Positions 1-9,802 are shown, counted from the first letter of the stretch. The stretch is DNA of 64,000 nucleotides from Pseudomonas asplenii (GCF_900105475.1 NZ_LT629777.1:5270001-5334000), one strand, 5' to 3'. The notes: generated by a model not told the origin, from the letters alone. Numbers and translations: made by a program.

Positions 1-1
1 T

Positions 2-2983
2 ACCACCGGCTGGACCCCGAGCCTGCTGCCACGGGGCGAAACCGGTGAGCTGTGTATCATTGGCCCCGGCCTGGCCGAAGGCTATCTGGGCCGTCCCGAT
101 CTGACTCGGGAGAAGTTCCTGGCCAACCCCTGGAGCACCGGCTATCACGATGCCCGTCTGTACCGCACTGGCGACCTGGCCCGCATTGATGTCGACGGCC
201 AGGTGCAATGCCTGGGACGTGCCGATGATCAGGTGAAAATCCGCGGTTTCCGCGTTGAACTGGGTGAAATCGAGGCGCTGCTGGCACAACAGCCGGGCGT
301 CGGCACCGTGGCGGTGCTGCTGCGTAACGACAATGGCATGGATCAGTTGGTCGCCTACCTGGTCCCCGATCACTCGCTCGATGAAACCACCCTCCCCCCG
401 CTGCTGCGCAAGGCACTGCAGTTGCAACTGCCACCCTACATGGTGCCGGGGCGCTTCGAACTGCTGGACAGCATGCCCCGCCTGACGTCCGGCAAGATTG
501 ACCGCAAGGCCCTCAGGGCTCGCCCCCTGAGCCTTTGCACCACTGCCGCGCAGGAAAGTGACCTGCCTGAAACCGTCGCCGAACAGGTGCTGTTCGCGGC
601 CTTGGAGACGCTTTTCCCCGGTCAGCCGATCAGCCGCAACGCCGACTTCTTCACCGACCTGGGTGGCCACTCCTTCTTTGCCGCGCGGCTGGCCTCGGCC
701 TTGCGAGCCGATCCGCGCTTCGCTCACGTCACCGTGCGCGACATCTACCAGCAACGGCGGGTCGGTGCGATTGCCCAAGTGCTGGAGCAGACACCGCAAG
801 CTCAGGCTCCCCAGGCCGAATGGACAGTGCCGTCGGCGTTTCGCCGCTGGCGTTGTGCAGTCGCCCAGGCGCTGGCATTGCCGCCCATGGTGTGCCTGCG
901 CATGATGCAGTGGCTGGCCCCGTTCTTCACCTTCCACTACCTGACCGGCAGCCCGGGCGACTCCATGGCTGTGGCCACGATCGCCTCGATCGGGGTGTTC
1001 CTCGCCGCGACCCTTCTGCAGTTCGTCATTGCGATCGCGGGCAAATGGTTGGTGGCCGGCCGTCTGCAGCCTGGGACTTACCCACTCTGGGGTCTGACCT
1101 ACTACCGTTGGTGGCTCGCCGACCGCCTGCTCGAATCGGCACCGGTCTACCTGCTCAGCGGTTCACCGCTCTACCCGATGTGGCTGCGGGCACTGGGAGC
1201 CCAGATCGGCAAGGACGTGAGCATCGGCTCGATGAGCCTGCGGGCGCCGGATCTGTTGCGCGTGGGCGCAGGTGTCAGCCTGGGTAACGCCGTGAGTTGC
1301 GAAAACGCCCGGGTCGAACGCGGTCAGTTGCATTTGGGCCGTATCACTCTGGATGAACAGGCCTGCGTCGGCTCCTACGCGATCCTCGAAGGCAACACCC
1401 GCCTGGGGCGCTACGCCCGTCTGGAAGGTCAATCAGCCCTTGCCGATGGTCAGCAAATACCCGCTGGCCGTGTCTGGCGCGGCTCTCCGGCCCGCGACAG
1501 CGGAGCTTTCGATCCCCAGCGCCTACCTCCTCGGCCGCTCGTCAGCGCACGACGCCGATTGGCCGAAAACCTGTTCTTCGTGTTCGGCATTCTGTTGATC
1601 GCCACCCTGTTCTTTATCCCGGTGTTTCCAACCTTCGCCCTGATCGACTGGTTCGATGAGCAGAACCTGATGACCTGGCTGCAAGGCGACGGCGTCGGTA
1701 TCCAATTGGCACGCTATTTCGTCCTGGCGCTGCCAGCCAGTGCCGTGTTGATCGTCGCCACCGCCCTGGTTTCGGCGGGTATCCGCAAGGTCGCCCTGCC
1801 GCGCCTGGCCCCAGGGCGCTATCCGGTACACAGCAACACCTATTGCGCCAAGTGGCTGGCCAGCCATATCCAGGAAGCGGGCCTGAATGTGCTCTCGGGT
1901 ATCTACGCCACGGTTTACGCTCCGGCCTGGTACCGCCTGCTGGGCGTCAAGGTCGGCCGTGATGCGGAGATCTCCAGCGCCCAGGGTGTGGTGCCCTATA
2001 TGCTGACGCTGGGGGATGAAACGTTCATCGCCGATGCGGTGATGCTCGGGGACGAGCAGGTCGAAGGCGGCTGGATGTCCATTCAGCCGACAGTGATCGG
2101 CCACCGCAGCTTCATCGGCAACGGCAGCTATGTCCCCGATGGCACCGTGGTGCCGGAAAACGTGCTGATCGGCGTGCACTCCTGTGCACCGACCACTGCC
2201 GAACTTCGCGACGGCGATACCTGGTTGGGCTCACCGGCGATCAACCTGCCGGCGCGCGAGCAGGTCAGCGGCTATCCCGAATCCCTGACCTTCCGCCCTT
2301 CGCCATGGCGGCGCCTGGCTCGCGGCCTGATCGAAGGCCTGCGTATCGTCATTCCCCATGCCCTGGTGATCGCAGTGGGCTACACCGTCATGCTCGACCT
2401 GATGCCCCTGGCTGGCGACGAGCGCTGGGGAGCGGTGCTGGCTTACCTGGCGCTGATCGGCCTGGCCTATGGCGTGAGCAATTACCTGTTCGTGGTGGCC
2501 TGCAAGTGGCTGGCAATGGGCCGTTACCGCAAGCGGGCCGAGCCGATGTGGACACCGTTTGTGTGGCTCTCGGAAAGCGTCACCAGCCTCTACGAAGGCA
2601 TGGCCGTGCCCAACTTCATGCGCTACCTGAGGGGTACGCCGTGGTTGCCATTGGCGTTCAACCTGCTCGGCAGCCGGATCGGCAAAGGCGTCTACATGGA
2701 CACCACCGATATCACCGAATTCGACTGTGTGACCATCGGTCATGACAGCGAACTGAACGCCATGGCGAGCCCCCAGACGCACCTGTTCGAAGATCGGGTC
2801 ATGAAGATCGATCATGTGCAGATCGGTCAACGCGTCTATATGGGACCACGCAGTGCGGTGCTCTACAGCGCACAGGTGGCGGACAATGCGCGCCTCGGTC
2901 CCCTGACCCTGGTGATGAAAGGCGAACATATCCCCGCCGGGAGCAGTTGGGCCGGCTGCCCTGCCGCACCCGCACAAGCCTGA
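2..2983 (+). CDS. Pls/PosA-type NRPS-like protein, 5'-truncated by window edge
   Basis: The reading frame is already open at base 2, so the start lies upstream of the window; about 993 residues are visible. It begins in the end of an adenylation domain: the YRTGDL motif and the RGFRVELGEIE motif are present, followed by the SGKIDRKAL lysine motif. A carrier (PCP) domain follows, with the phosphopantetheine serine in DLGGHS near residue 224. The remaining ~750 residues are a long C-terminal region with several hydrophobic membrane segments and repeated hexapeptide-like (left-handed beta-helix) stretches, the layout of the Pls/PosA terminal domain. By family this resembles single-module synthetases such as epsilon-poly-lysine synthetase, but whether it makes a homopolymer cannot be told from sequence. 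A phosphopantetheinyl transferase gene follows 17 bp downstream, fitting activation of this carrier domain. Confidence 0.9.
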   Translation, partial: TTGWTPSLLPRGETGELCIIGPGLAEGYLGRPDLTREKFLANPWSTGYHDARLYRTGDLARIDVDGQVQCLGRADDQVKIRGFRVELGEIEALLAQQPGVGTVAVLLRNDNGMDQLVAYLVPDHSLDETTLPPLLRKALQLQLPPYMVPGRFELLDSMPRLTSGKIDRKALRARPLSLCTTAAQESDLPETVAEQVLFAALETLFPGQPISRNADFFTDLGGHSFFAARLASALRADPRFAHVTVRDIYQQRRVGAIAQVLEQTPQAQAPQAEWTVPSAFRRWRCAVAQALALPPMVCLRMMQWLAPFFTFHYLTGSPGDSMAVATIASIGVFLAATLLQFVIAIAGKWLVAGRLQPGTYPLWGLTYYRWWLADRLLESAPVYLLSGSPLYPMWLRALGAQIGKDVSIGSMSLRAPDLLRVGAGVSLGNAVSCENARVERGQLHLGRITLDEQACVGSYAILEGNTRLGRYARLEGQSALADGQQIPAGRVWRGSPARDSGAFDPQRLPPRPLVSARRRLAENLFFVFGILLIATLFFIPVFPTFALIDWFDEQNLMTWLQGDGVGIQLARYFVLALPASAVLIVATALVSAGIRKVALPRLAPGRYPVHSNTYCAKWLASHIQEAGLNVLSGIYATVYAPAWYRLLGVKVGRDAEISSAQGVVPYMLTLGDETFIADAVMLGDEQVEGGWMSIQPTVIGHRSFIGNGSYVPDGTVVPENVLIGVHSCAPTTAELRDGDTWLGSPAINLPAREQVSGYPESLTFRPSPWRRLARGLIEGLRIVIPHALVIAVGYTVMLDLMPLAGDERWGAVLAYLALIGLAYGVSNYLFVVACKWLAMGRYRKRAEPMWTPFVWLSESVTSLYEGMAVPNFMRYLRGTPWLPLAFNLLGSRIGKGVYMDTTDITEFDCVTIGHDSELNAMASPQTHLFEDRVMKIDHVQIGQRVYMGPRSAVLYSAQVADNARLGPLTLVMKGEHIPAGSSWAGCPAAPAQA

Positions 2984-3000
2984 GTCGCGCAGGAACGGTG

Positions 3001-3603
3001 ATGCTGAGTTTGCCCCTTCACTCCTGGCCGGGGCCGCAGCCCTCCTGGCAACAAGGCATCCTGCTGATAGGTACCCGGCACAAGCCGGGCACCTCACGGG
3101 CCGAGGCTCGGGAGCGGATTCGTCAGGCTCTGGGCAGTGTCCTCGCGCAGACCCTGAGCATCCGGGCAGACGCCATCAGCTTCCCCCGTAACCCCGGCAA
3201 TCGCCCTCGCGTGCTCATTGCCGGGCGGGCTGAACCGGGGCTCTCGATCAGTCATGAAGGAACACTCTCGGTAGCGGCCTTGAACCTGCACGGTGCCGTA
3301 GGTATCGACTTGATGCAGGTGCAGGAAGTGCCGGATTGGGAAACCATCGCCTGCGACTACCTGGGGCCACACACCACCCGACAGTTGCAACAGGTCGCCG
3401 AAGAACAACGCCCAACGGCCTTTGCCCAAGCCTGGTGCCTGCGTGAGGCAATGCTCAAGTGTGCCGGGCTACCCCTGGTGGAGTGGTCAGACACGACACA
3501 ACCCCCGGGCCGCAGCTTCACACTGGATCTGCCTGCAACAGTGCAGGGTGTCGTGGTATTACCTGATGCAGAGGATGCTTGGGCACCTGGCTTGACCGCA
3601 TAG
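3001..3603 (+). CDS. 4'-phosphopantetheinyl transferase superfamily protein
   Basis: A 200-residue protein with the Sfp/AcpT-type signatures: VGIDLM (magnesium-binding GxD) near residue 100 and a WCLREAMLK segment matching the W-x-x-K/R-E-A-x-x-K motif near residue 142. Such enzymes transfer the 4'-phosphopantetheine arm from CoA onto carrier-protein serines. The ATG at 3001 was chosen because AGGA stands 6 nt upstream and it starts just after the NRPS stop; an in-frame GTG-type start at 2947 would overlap the NRPS gene. The usual WxxKEA lysine is Arg here, a tolerated variant. Position directly behind the Pls/PosA protein suggests it serves that carrier domain; it could also activate other carriers. 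Confidence 0.8.
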   Translation: MLSLPLHSWPGPQPSWQQGILLIGTRHKPGTSRAEARERIRQALGSVLAQTLSIRADAISFPRNPGNRPRVLIAGRAEPGLSISHEGTLSVAALNLHGAVGIDLMQVQEVPDWETIACDYLGPHTTRQLQQVAEEQRPTAFAQAWCLREAMLKCAGLPLVEWSDTTQPPGRSFTLDLPATVQGVVVLPDAEDAWAPGLTA

Positions 3604-3659
3604 GCTGCTCAGCCAGCGCTGGACATCCGGCAGAACCGGACATCCGAAAGTACTGCGCA

Positions 3660-4430
3660 TCAATCCAGACGGATGCCGCTATAGGCTTCGGTACGATAGG
3701 GAAAAGCGATGGTTTTGCGGCCACGCAAGTCCGGATGAGTCTGAATGAGGTGGTGAAGCTGCTCGGCGACAGCGGTCTTTTCCGGCGCCGATAGCGCGGC
3801 AATAAAACTGACTGACAGAAAACGATCGATGATCACCTCCTGCGGCGTACCCACATGGCTGTACTCGAAACGGCTCAGTTCCAGCGTCGAGAAGTAACGA
3901 CCGTTGAAGGGCAAACGCCAGGCTCCGGTATGGAAACGCGGAGTATCACCTTCGTAGGGCGTGATGATCCGGGTGATTTGCGCTACCCAGTCCACCGATT
4001 CATCACGCACGTTCCACACCAGCCCCAGTCGCCCGCCGGGCTTGAGCACTCGATGAATCTCGGCCAGCGCCGCCTCATGGGCAAACCAGTGAAAAGCCTG
4101 GGCGCACGTCAGCGCATCGGCTGCGGCAGAGTTCAGAGGCATGCTATCGGCCGTGCCGGACAACGCGCGAACCTGCGGCAAGCGCGCAACCAGCTCGGCC
4201 CGCATGGCTTCGACGGGCTCGATCGCCGTCAGCGTTGCCCCGGTCTCCGTGAGCAGGCGAGTAAACTTGCCGGTACCTGCGCCCAGGTCGACCACCTGGG
4301 CACCAGGGCCAATGCCCAAGGTATCGCGCAACCACGGGAGCAGCTCGGAGGAATAATCCGGGCGCCCATTGGCGTAGGTCTTGGCCTCGGCACTGAAACC
4401 AACGTTTGCAGCCTTGTGAACACCCGACAT
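3660..4430 (-). CDS. class I SAM-dependent methyltransferase
   Basis: A 256-residue protein with a classic class I methyltransferase core: motif I VVDLGAGTGKF (residues ~46-56), the acidic end of beta2 in AIEPVEAM, and the LKPGGRLGLVW post-motif at ~130. This is the Methyltransf_11/25 type, cytosolic, using S-adenosylmethionine on a small molecule. The start at 4430 is preceded by GAGGAG at good spacing. It converges on the phosphopantetheinyl transferase gene and is followed on the same strand only by distant genes, so no operon partner points to its substrate. Substrate unknown. Confidence 0.85.
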   Translation of the reverse strand: MSGVHKAANVGFSAEAKTYANGRPDYSSELLPWLRDTLGIGPGAQVVDLGAGTGKFTRLLTETGATLTAIEPVEAMRAELVARLPQVRALSGTADSMPLNSAAADALTCAQAFHWFAHEAALAEIHRVLKPGGRLGLVWNVRDESVDWVAQITRIITPYEGDTPRFHTGAWRLPFNGRYFSTLELSRFEYSHVGTPQEVIIDRFLSVSFIAALSAPEKTAVAEQLHHLIQTHPDLRGRKTIAFPYRTEAYSGIRLD

Positions 4431-4473
4431 ACCGACGATCTCCTCAAGTCAATGGTGCGAAATACCAGCCGAA

Positions 4474-5037
4474 TCAGTCATCCAGATCTTTGGGCGCCGC
4501 CGTTGCCTTACCCGGCTTTTCCGCCTTGCCGGGCTTGCCGCCCTTCTCCGGCTTGGCCTCGACGGCGGCTGGCGGTGGCGTCGGCGCGACAATTGCCTTC
4601 TCAGAGGCCGGCAACGCATCGACCGCCTTGAACACCTCGGCTATCGGCAACGGCCCGTCATGTTCGAGGGTCCGCTGCTGGCCGTCCTTGCCGACCAGGA
4701 TCACCGTGGACTTGCCTTCCGGCGTGACGCCCAGCTTCAACCCGCGAATCAGCGCCATGGTGGTCGGCTGCTCCATGAACTTGTCGGCACGCTTGCCCAC
4801 GGTCTGCGCCACCTCGTAGAAGACCATTTGACGCTCGTCGAACGCCTTGCGGTTGGCCGGGTCGTCGAGGGCCTTTTTCAACCCGACCAGGGTCGGGTCG
4901 GCGGTGCTCGGCGCAATCACCACCAAGGCACGGGATTTTTCGAAGTCCTGGGCCAACGGAGAGTCGACATCGGCGGCCAGCAACGGGCCAGACGCGAAGA
5001 CCGACAGGGTGGCGAAGGTCAAAGACCGGACGAACAT
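4474..5037 (-). CDS. DUF4174 domain-containing exported protein
   Basis: A 187-residue protein. The ATG at 5037 has an excellent AAGGAGG site 7 nt upstream; a longer ORF from 5097 would remove it. It opens with a signal peptide (MFVRSLTFATLSVFASGPLLAA), followed by a thioredoxin-like fold region of the DUF4174 family (residues ~30-125: RALVVIAPS, then STVILVGKDG), and a low-complexity tail rich in Pro, Lys, Ala and Gly (PEKGGKPGKAEKPGKA) from residue ~145. Periplasmic location is inferred. Members of the family are often annotated as oxidoreductase-like because of the fold, but no CxxC is present here. Function unknown. Confidence 0.85.
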   Translation of the reverse strand: MFVRSLTFATLSVFASGPLLAADVDSPLAQDFEKSRALVVIAPSTADPTLVGLKKALDDPANRKAFDERQMVFYEVAQTVGKRADKFMEQPTTMALIRGLKLGVTPEGKSTVILVGKDGQQRTLEHDGPLPIAEVFKAVDALPASEKAIVAPTPPPAAVEAKPEKGGKPGKAEKPGKATAAPKDLDD

Positions 5038-5112
5038 ACACACCTCCTTTGAATATTCATGGGGTAATGATTGCGCATCGTAGGAAAAGATCCACAAGGG
5101 GCCGAGTTATTT

Positions 5113-6009
5113 CTAAAAATTCAGGTAACGGGATCTTTCTTCCAACAGGATATCGAACAATGCCTGAGCCGCCGTAGACAGCTCATGCCCCGGTTTGGTC
5201 AACACGCCGATGGCCCGCTCGACCACCGGATCGTGCAAGGTGATGCAGCGCGCGCCCAGCTCGCGCATCTGCCCGACACACAATGCTGGCACCGCGCTCA
5301 CCCCCAGGCCGCTGGCAACCATCCGCCCCACTGTCGCCAGTTGATGGCTCTCGAATTCCACGGGCAAGGTCATGCCCCGGGCACGCAGATGCTCCTCCAG
5401 CATCACCCGCACATTCGACGGGCGCTGCAAGGTAATGAAAGGTTCGCACAGCAACCTGTCCCAAGCGATTTGCGTGGCTTCGGCCAGCGGCGAATCCGCG
5501 GGGACCACGGCAACGAAACGATCCACATACAAGGGAGTGAAACGCAGCGACGAGTTCTGCAACGGTTCGAAAGCCACGCCCAGCTCCACCTGGCGATCGC
5601 CGACCATCTCCAGCACCTGCTCATTGACTACATCATTCACCGCCACATTGACCTGGGGGTAGCGGGCGCGAAAGGTCTTGAGAATCGCCGGCAACAGGTT
5701 GCCGGCGAACGACGGCATCGCCGCCAGGGTCACCCGTCCTCGCTGCAGGGTGAAACGCTGGCGCAACTCGTCCTCGGCATTATCCCAATCAGCGATCAGG
5801 CGCCGGGCCAAGGGCATCAGCGCCTCACCTTCCGGAGTCAGGGCGACGTTGCGGGTATTGCGGCTGAACAGGCGCCCGCCCAGCCCGTCTTCCAGGGCCT
5901 TGATGGTCAGGCTCAAGGCCGATTGCGAGAGGAACAGACGCTCGCCCGCCACCGCGAAGCTCAGGCTCTGGGCAACGGCGAGAAAAGCCCTAAGCTGTTT
6001 GACGGTCAT
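5113..6009 (-). CDS. dhcR: LysR-family regulator of the adjacent CoA-transferase operon (DhcR-like)
   Basis: A 298-residue LysR-type regulator: N-terminal winged HTH (residues ~1-60, with SFAVAGERLFLSQSALSLTIKALEDGLGGRLFSR) and a C-terminal LysR substrate-binding domain from ~90. It is divergent from the CoA-transferase genes dhcAB-atoB, the arrangement known for DhcR in P. aeruginosa carnitine catabolism (Wargo and Hogan), so it probably activates that operon in response to 3-dehydrocarnitine or a related keto acid. A dyad ATTGA-N6-TCAAT lies in the shared intergenic region at 6038-6053. The name rests on synteny and family rather than on a computed alignment. Confidence 0.8.
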   Translation of the reverse strand: MTVKQLRAFLAVAQSLSFAVAGERLFLSQSALSLTIKALEDGLGGRLFSRNTRNVALTPEGEALMPLARRLIADWDNAEDELRQRFTLQRGRVTLAAMPSFAGNLLPAILKTFRARYPQVNVAVNDVVNEQVLEMVGDRQVELGVAFEPLQNSSLRFTPLYVDRFVAVVPADSPLAEATQIAWDRLLCEPFITLQRPSNVRVMLEEHLRARGMTLPVEFESHQLATVGRMVASGLGVSAVPALCVGQMRELGARCITLHDPVVERAIGVLTKPGHELSTAAQALFDILLEERSRYLNF

Positions 6010-6037
6010 CGCGGTACTCTCTCGACTGCTCGCTATT

Positions 6038-6053
6038 ATTGAACTTTATCAAT
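6038..6053. promoter_or_regulatory. LysR-type dyad between dhcR and dhcA
   Basis: ATTGA-ACTTTA-TCAAT is a perfect 5-bp inverted repeat with a T-N11-A core, the classical LysR-type binding form, inside the 142-bp divergent intergenic region 29 bp upstream of the regulator start. It is the best candidate for the regulator's recognition site; inferred, not proven. Confidence 0.5.
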
Positions 6054-6151
6054 CAATCAAACCTAAAAATCAACTTAACAAATAAATTTCCCGGAGCAAC
6101 ACTCTGTTCAAGGCCCTGCGGGCCAACGAACAACAAAAGAGGATCATGCAG

Positions 6152-6850
6152 ATGGCAGGTTTCGATAAACGCGTAGCGTCCTACGAGGAGGCCCTCGCCG
6201 GCCTCGAAGATGGCATGACCGTACTCTCTGGCGGCTTCGGCCTGTGTGGCATTCCGGAAAACCTGATCGCCGAGATCAAGCGCAAGGGCACCCGCGACCT
6301 CACCGTGGTCTCCAACAACTGTGGCGTCGACGGCTTCGGCCTCGGCGTACTGCTTGAAGACCGGCAGATCCGCAAGGTGGTGGCCTCCTACGTCGGCGAA
6401 AACGCCCTGTTCGAGAAGCAACTGCTCAGCGGCGAAATCGAAGTGGTGCTGACCCCACAAGGCACCCTGGCCGAGAAAATGCGCGCTGGCGGCGCCGGCA
6501 TCCCGGCCTTCTTCACCGCCACCGGCGTCGGCACACCGGTCGCCGAAGGCAAGGAAACCCGCGAGTTCAATGGTCGTCCGTACCTGATGGAAGAGTCCAT
6601 CACCGGCGACTTCGCCATCGTCAAGGGCTGGAAGGCTGACCACTTCGGCAACGTCATCTATCGCCACACCGCGCAGAACTTCAACCCGCTGGCGGCCACT
6701 GCCGGCAGGATCACCGTGGTCGAAGTAGAGGAAATCGTCGAACCGGGCGAGCTGGACCCGGCACAGATCCACACCCCGGGCATCTACGTCGACCGGATCA
6801 TCTGCGGCACGTTCGAGAAACGTATCGAACAACGCACCGTGCGCAAATAA
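6152..6850 (+). CDS. dhcA: 3-oxoacid/dehydrocarnitine CoA-transferase subunit A
   Basis: A 232-residue family I CoA-transferase alpha subunit: [13 protein letters not shown] near residue 25 is the CoA-transferase glycine motif, followed by [11 protein letters not shown]. With the beta subunit it exchanges CoA between succinyl- or acyl-CoA and a 3-keto acid. Two ATGs are available, 6146 and 6152; the second is preferred because GAGG is 9 nt upstream of it but only 3 nt from the first, and it gives the usual MAGFDKRV start. First gene of the operon with dhcB and atoB. In P. aeruginosa the equivalent pair acts on dehydrocarnitine; acetoacetate (AtoDA-like) is the main alternative substrate. Confidence 0.9.
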   Translation: MAGFDKRVASYEEALAGLEDGMTVLSGGFGLCGIPENLIAEIKRKGTRDLTVVSNNCGVDGFGLGVLLEDRQIRKVVASYVGENALFEKQLLSGEIEVVLTPQGTLAEKMRAGGAGIPAFFTATGVGTPVAEGKETREFNGRPYLMEESITGDFAIVKGWKADHFGNVIYRHTAQNFNPLAATAGRITVVEVEEIVEPGELDPAQIHTPGIYVDRIICGTFEKRIEQRTVRK

Positions 6851-6883
6851 GCCCCGGCCCCTCGACTTACGGAGAACAAGAAC

Positions 6884-7543
6884 ATGGCACTTTCCCGCGA
6901 ACAAATGGCCCAGCGCGTCGCCCACGAACTGCAGGACGGCTTCTACGTCAACCTCGGTATCGGCATCCCGACCCTGGTCGCCAACTACATCCCGGATGGC
7001 ATGGAAGTCATGCTGCAATCGGAAAACGGCCTGCTCGGCATGGGCGCCTTCCCCACCGAAGATGCGGTCGACGCCGACATGATCAACGCCGGCAAGCAGA
7101 CCGTCACCGCCCGTGTCGGCGCGTCGATTTTCTCTTCCGCCGAATCCTTCGCGATGATCCGTGGCGGCCATATCGACCTGACCGTACTCGGCGCTTTCGA
7201 GGTCGATGTCCAGGGCAACATTGCCTCCTGGATGATTCCCGGCAAGCTGGTCAAGGGCATGGGCGGCGCCATGGACCTGGTGGCCGGTGCCGAGAACATC
7301 ATCGTCACCATGACCCATGCCTCCAAGGATGGTGAATCGAAACTGCTGTCCAGGTGCAGCCTGCCGCTGACCGGCGCCCAGTGCATCAAGCGCGTGCTGA
7401 CGGACCTGGCCTACCTGGAAATCGAAAATGGCGCTTTTGTCCTCAAGGAACGCGCACCTGGCGTCAGCGTCGAGGAGATTGTCAGCAAGACCGCGGGTAA
7501 ACTGATCGTTCCCGACCATGTGCCTGAAATGCAGTTTTCCTGA
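6884..7543 (+). CDS. dhcB: 3-oxoacid/dehydrocarnitine CoA-transferase subunit B
   Basis: A 219-residue beta subunit of a family I CoA-transferase. The SENGLLGMG stretch near residue 47 carries the catalytic glutamate that forms the glutamyl-CoA thioester, and [15 protein letters not shown] is the family's second conserved block. It forms a heteromer with the preceding subunit. Start at 6884 has GGAG 9-12 nt upstream, 33 nt after the dhcA stop; its stop lies 14 nt before the thiolase start, so the three genes form one operon. Confidence 0.92.
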   Translation: MALSREQMAQRVAHELQDGFYVNLGIGIPTLVANYIPDGMEVMLQSENGLLGMGAFPTEDAVDADMINAGKQTVTARVGASIFSSAESFAMIRGGHIDLTVLGAFEVDVQGNIASWMIPGKLVKGMGGAMDLVAGAENIIVTMTHASKDGESKLLSRCSLPLTGAQCIKRVLTDLAYLEIENGAFVLKERAPGVSVEEIVSKTAGKLIVPDHVPEMQFS

Positions 7544-7557
7544 TGAGGAATGAAGCG

Positions 7558-8736
7558 ATGCAAGACGTAGTGATTGTCGCCGCGACCCGCACGGCGATCG
7601 GCAGTTTCCAGGGTTCGCTGGCCAACGTCAGCGCGGTGGACCTCGGCGCGGCGGTGATCCGTCAGTTGCTGAGCCAGACCGGCCTGGACGGTGCGCAGGT
7701 CGATGAAGTGATCATGGGCCAGGTGCTCACCGCCGGTGCCGGCCAGAACCCGGCGCGCCAGGCTGCGATCAAGGCCGGCCTGCCCCACGCCGTGCCGGCC
7801 ATGACCCTGAACAAGGTCTGCGGCTCGGGCCTCAAGGCTCTGCACCTGGCGGCTCAGGCCATCCGTTGCGGCGACGCCGAGGTGATCATTGCCGGCGGTC
7901 AGGAAAACATGAGCCTGTCCAACTACGTGCTGCCCGGTGCCCGCACCGGCCTGCGCATGGGTCACAGCCAGATGGTCGACACCATGATCAGCGACGGTCT
8001 GTGGGACGCGTTCAACGACTACCACATGGGCATCACCGCCGAAAACCTGGTGGCCAAGTACGACATCAGCCGTGAAGCCCAGGACGCCTTCGCCGCCGCC
8101 TCGCAGCAGAAGGCCGTGGCCGCCATCGAGGCCGGGCGCTTCGTCGACGAAATCACGCCGATCCTGATTCCCCAGCGCAAGGGCGACCCGCTGGCCTTCG
8201 TCAACGACGAACAGCCGCGAGCCGGCACCACTGCCGAAGCGCTGGGCAAGCTCAAGCCGGCATTCAAGAAGGACGGTTCGGTCACGGCCGGCAACGCCTC
8301 GTCGCTGAACGACGGCGCTGCGGCGGTCATTCTGATGAGCGCGGCCAAGGCCAAGGCTCTCGGCCTGCCGGTGCTGGCGAAGATCGCGGCGTATGCCAAC
8401 GCGGGTGTCGACCCGGCGATCATGGGTATCGGCCCGGTCAGCGCGACCCGACGCTGCCTGGAAAAGGCCGGCTGGAACCTGGAGCAACTGGACCTGATCG
8501 AAGCCAACGAGGCCTTCGCCGCCCAGGCACTGTCGGTAGGCCAGGAACTGGGCTGGGACGCGACCAAGGTCAACGTCAACGGCGGCGCCATTGCCCTGGG
8601 CCATCCGATTGGCGCTTCGGGCTGCCGGGTGCTGGTGACCCTGCTGCACGAGATGATCAAGCGCGATGCAAAAAAAGGCTTGGCGACCTTGTGCATCGGG
8701 GGTGGTCAGGGCGTGGCACTGGCGATCGAGCGTTAA
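7558..8736 (+). CDS. atoB: acetyl-CoA C-acetyltransferase (thiolase)
   Basis: A 392-residue biosynthetic-type thiolase. The acyl-accepting cysteine is in [10 protein letters not shown] (near residue 88), the NEAFA motif, the [10 protein letters not shown] histidine, and the C-terminal CIGGGQG cysteine are all present. It cleaves acetoacetyl-CoA to two acetyl-CoA, finishing the path begun by the CoA-transferase. The ATG at 7558 is preferred over 7543 (which overlaps the dhcB stop) because GAGGAA stands 9 nt upstream and the usual [13 protein letters not shown] start results. Last gene of the dhcAB-atoB operon. Confidence 0.93.
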   Translation: MQDVVIVAATRTAIGSFQGSLANVSAVDLGAAVIRQLLSQTGLDGAQVDEVIMGQVLTAGAGQNPARQAAIKAGLPHAVPAMTLNKVCGSGLKALHLAAQAIRCGDAEVIIAGGQENMSLSNYVLPGARTGLRMGHSQMVDTMISDGLWDAFNDYHMGITAENLVAKYDISREAQDAFAAASQQKAVAAIEAGRFVDEITPILIPQRKGDPLAFVNDEQPRAGTTAEALGKLKPAFKKDGSVTAGNASSLNDGAAAVILMSAAKAKALGLPVLAKIAAYANAGVDPAIMGIGPVSATRRCLEKAGWNLEQLDLIEANEAFAAQALSVGQELGWDATKVNVNGGAIALGHPIGASGCRVLVTLLHEMIKRDAKKGLATLCIGGGQGVALAIER

Positions 8737-8792
8737 CGATCAAGGCCTGAAAAACTGCGGCAACGCCCTTCACCTACAACACCACCCGACGG

Positions 8793-8942
8793 TGTGGCGA
8801 GCAGGCTCTTGTCAGATCGCCGCACCGCTGCCTTGGGGCGCAGAGCGTCCCCAGAACCAGGCAACGCAGTGCATCAGAAGAATGGGGAGCCCGGGTTTAC
8901 GCCTGCTTCGCAGCCGAGCGCGGGCAAGCCCGCTGGCCACAG
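8793..8942. repeat. REP-pair intergenic repeat (Pseudomonas R178-like)
   Basis: This 150-bp intergenic element begins with TGTGGCGAGCAGGCT and ends with GAGCGCGGGCAAGCCCGCTGGCCACAG, i.e. two divergent REP-type ends in opposite orientation around a degenerate middle. The end sequences and spacing resemble the long palindromic intergenic repeats of the P. fluorescens group. Non-coding; it separates atoB from the next gene and may act as an RNA hairpin. Confidence 0.6.
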
Positions 8943-9013
8943 GGGGAAGCGATGTTGCGCCCCCGACTGCTATCCTCGACTCATGTGTCCATGCACGTTG
9001 AGCGAGCCCCCGC

Positions 9014-9802
9014 ATGATTCTGGTCCTGCTGCCCCATTGCGACTACGACCCTACCGAAAGCAGCGTCCCCTGGCAGTACCTGCATCGAGCTGGCATCGAG
9101 GTGCGCTTCGCCACGCCCCAAGGCACGGTGGCTCATGCCGACCCACGCCTGGTGGAAGGCGGCTTCGGTCCGCTCAATCCCCTGCTGATGACGCGCAAAC
9201 CCGATCTGGAAAGCTACCGTGCGATGCTCGCCGACCCGCACTTCCAGCACCCTCTGGCCTACGCCGACGTCGATCCCGAACAATTCGACGGCCTGCTGGT
9301 CCCCGGCGGCCATGCCGAGGGCATGCGCAGCCTGCTGGAATCCAGCGCGGCGCAACAGATCGCCCTGCACTTTTTCAAGACCGACAAGCCGATCGCCTCG
9401 GTCTGCCACGGCCCGCTGCTGTTCGCCCGAACCCTTGATCCCGATACCGCCCGCTCGGTATTGTTCGGTCGCAAGGTCACCGGCCTGCTGTCTGTGACCA
9501 TGGAGCTGGCCGCCTGGCTGATCACCGCCCCCTGGCTCGGTCGCTACTACCGCACCTATCCGCAGACAGTCGAGTCGGAAATCAAGGCCGTGCTGGCCAG
9601 CCCCACTGACTTCATCAGCGGGCCACCGGCACTGTTACGTGACTCCGCCAGCAAACCCGAGCGCGGTTTCACCGTTCGCGACGTCAACCTGCTCACCGCG
9701 CGCTGGCCTGGCGACTGCCATCGCCTCGCCGCCCAATGGCTGAAAATACTGAAAGAGCCCCGTACCTTACAGGTATCCAGTGGGACTAACGGCTCTCGAT
9801 GA
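9014..9802 (+). CDS. DJ-1/PfpI-like type 1 glutamine amidotransferase-fold protein
   Basis: A 262-residue protein of the DJ-1/PfpI superfamily. The fold marker DGLLVPGGHAEGMR (residues ~94-107) and the nucleophile elbow ASVCHGPLLFAR (Cys near residue 134, followed by His) are clear. Such proteins act as glyoxalase III, protease-like or chaperone-like enzymes, but no partner here fixes the role. Start at 9014 has weak GAGC upstream. Its 3' end overlaps the convergent sugar-ABC permease gene by 17 bp (9786-9802). Confidence 0.82.
   Translation: MILVLLPHCDYDPTESSVPWQYLHRAGIEVRFATPQGTVAHADPRLVEGGFGPLNPLLMTRKPDLESYRAMLADPHFQHPLAYADVDPEQFDGLLVPGGHAEGMRSLLESSAAQQIALHFFKTDKPIASVCHGPLLFARTLDPDTARSVLFGRKVTGLLSVTMELAAWLITAPWLGRYYRTYPQTVESEIKAVLASPTDFISGPPALLRDSASKPERGFTVRDVNLLTARWPGDCHRLAAQWLKILKEPRTLQVSSGTNGSR

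Noticed and set aside
203..205. ATG at 203 as the start of the NRPS-like protein
   Set aside because: The adenylation-domain motifs continue in frame upstream to base 2, so this Met is internal.
6053..7519. 488-codon minus-strand frame over dhcAB
   Set aside because: Antisense to two well-supported CoA-transferase genes, with unnatural composition.
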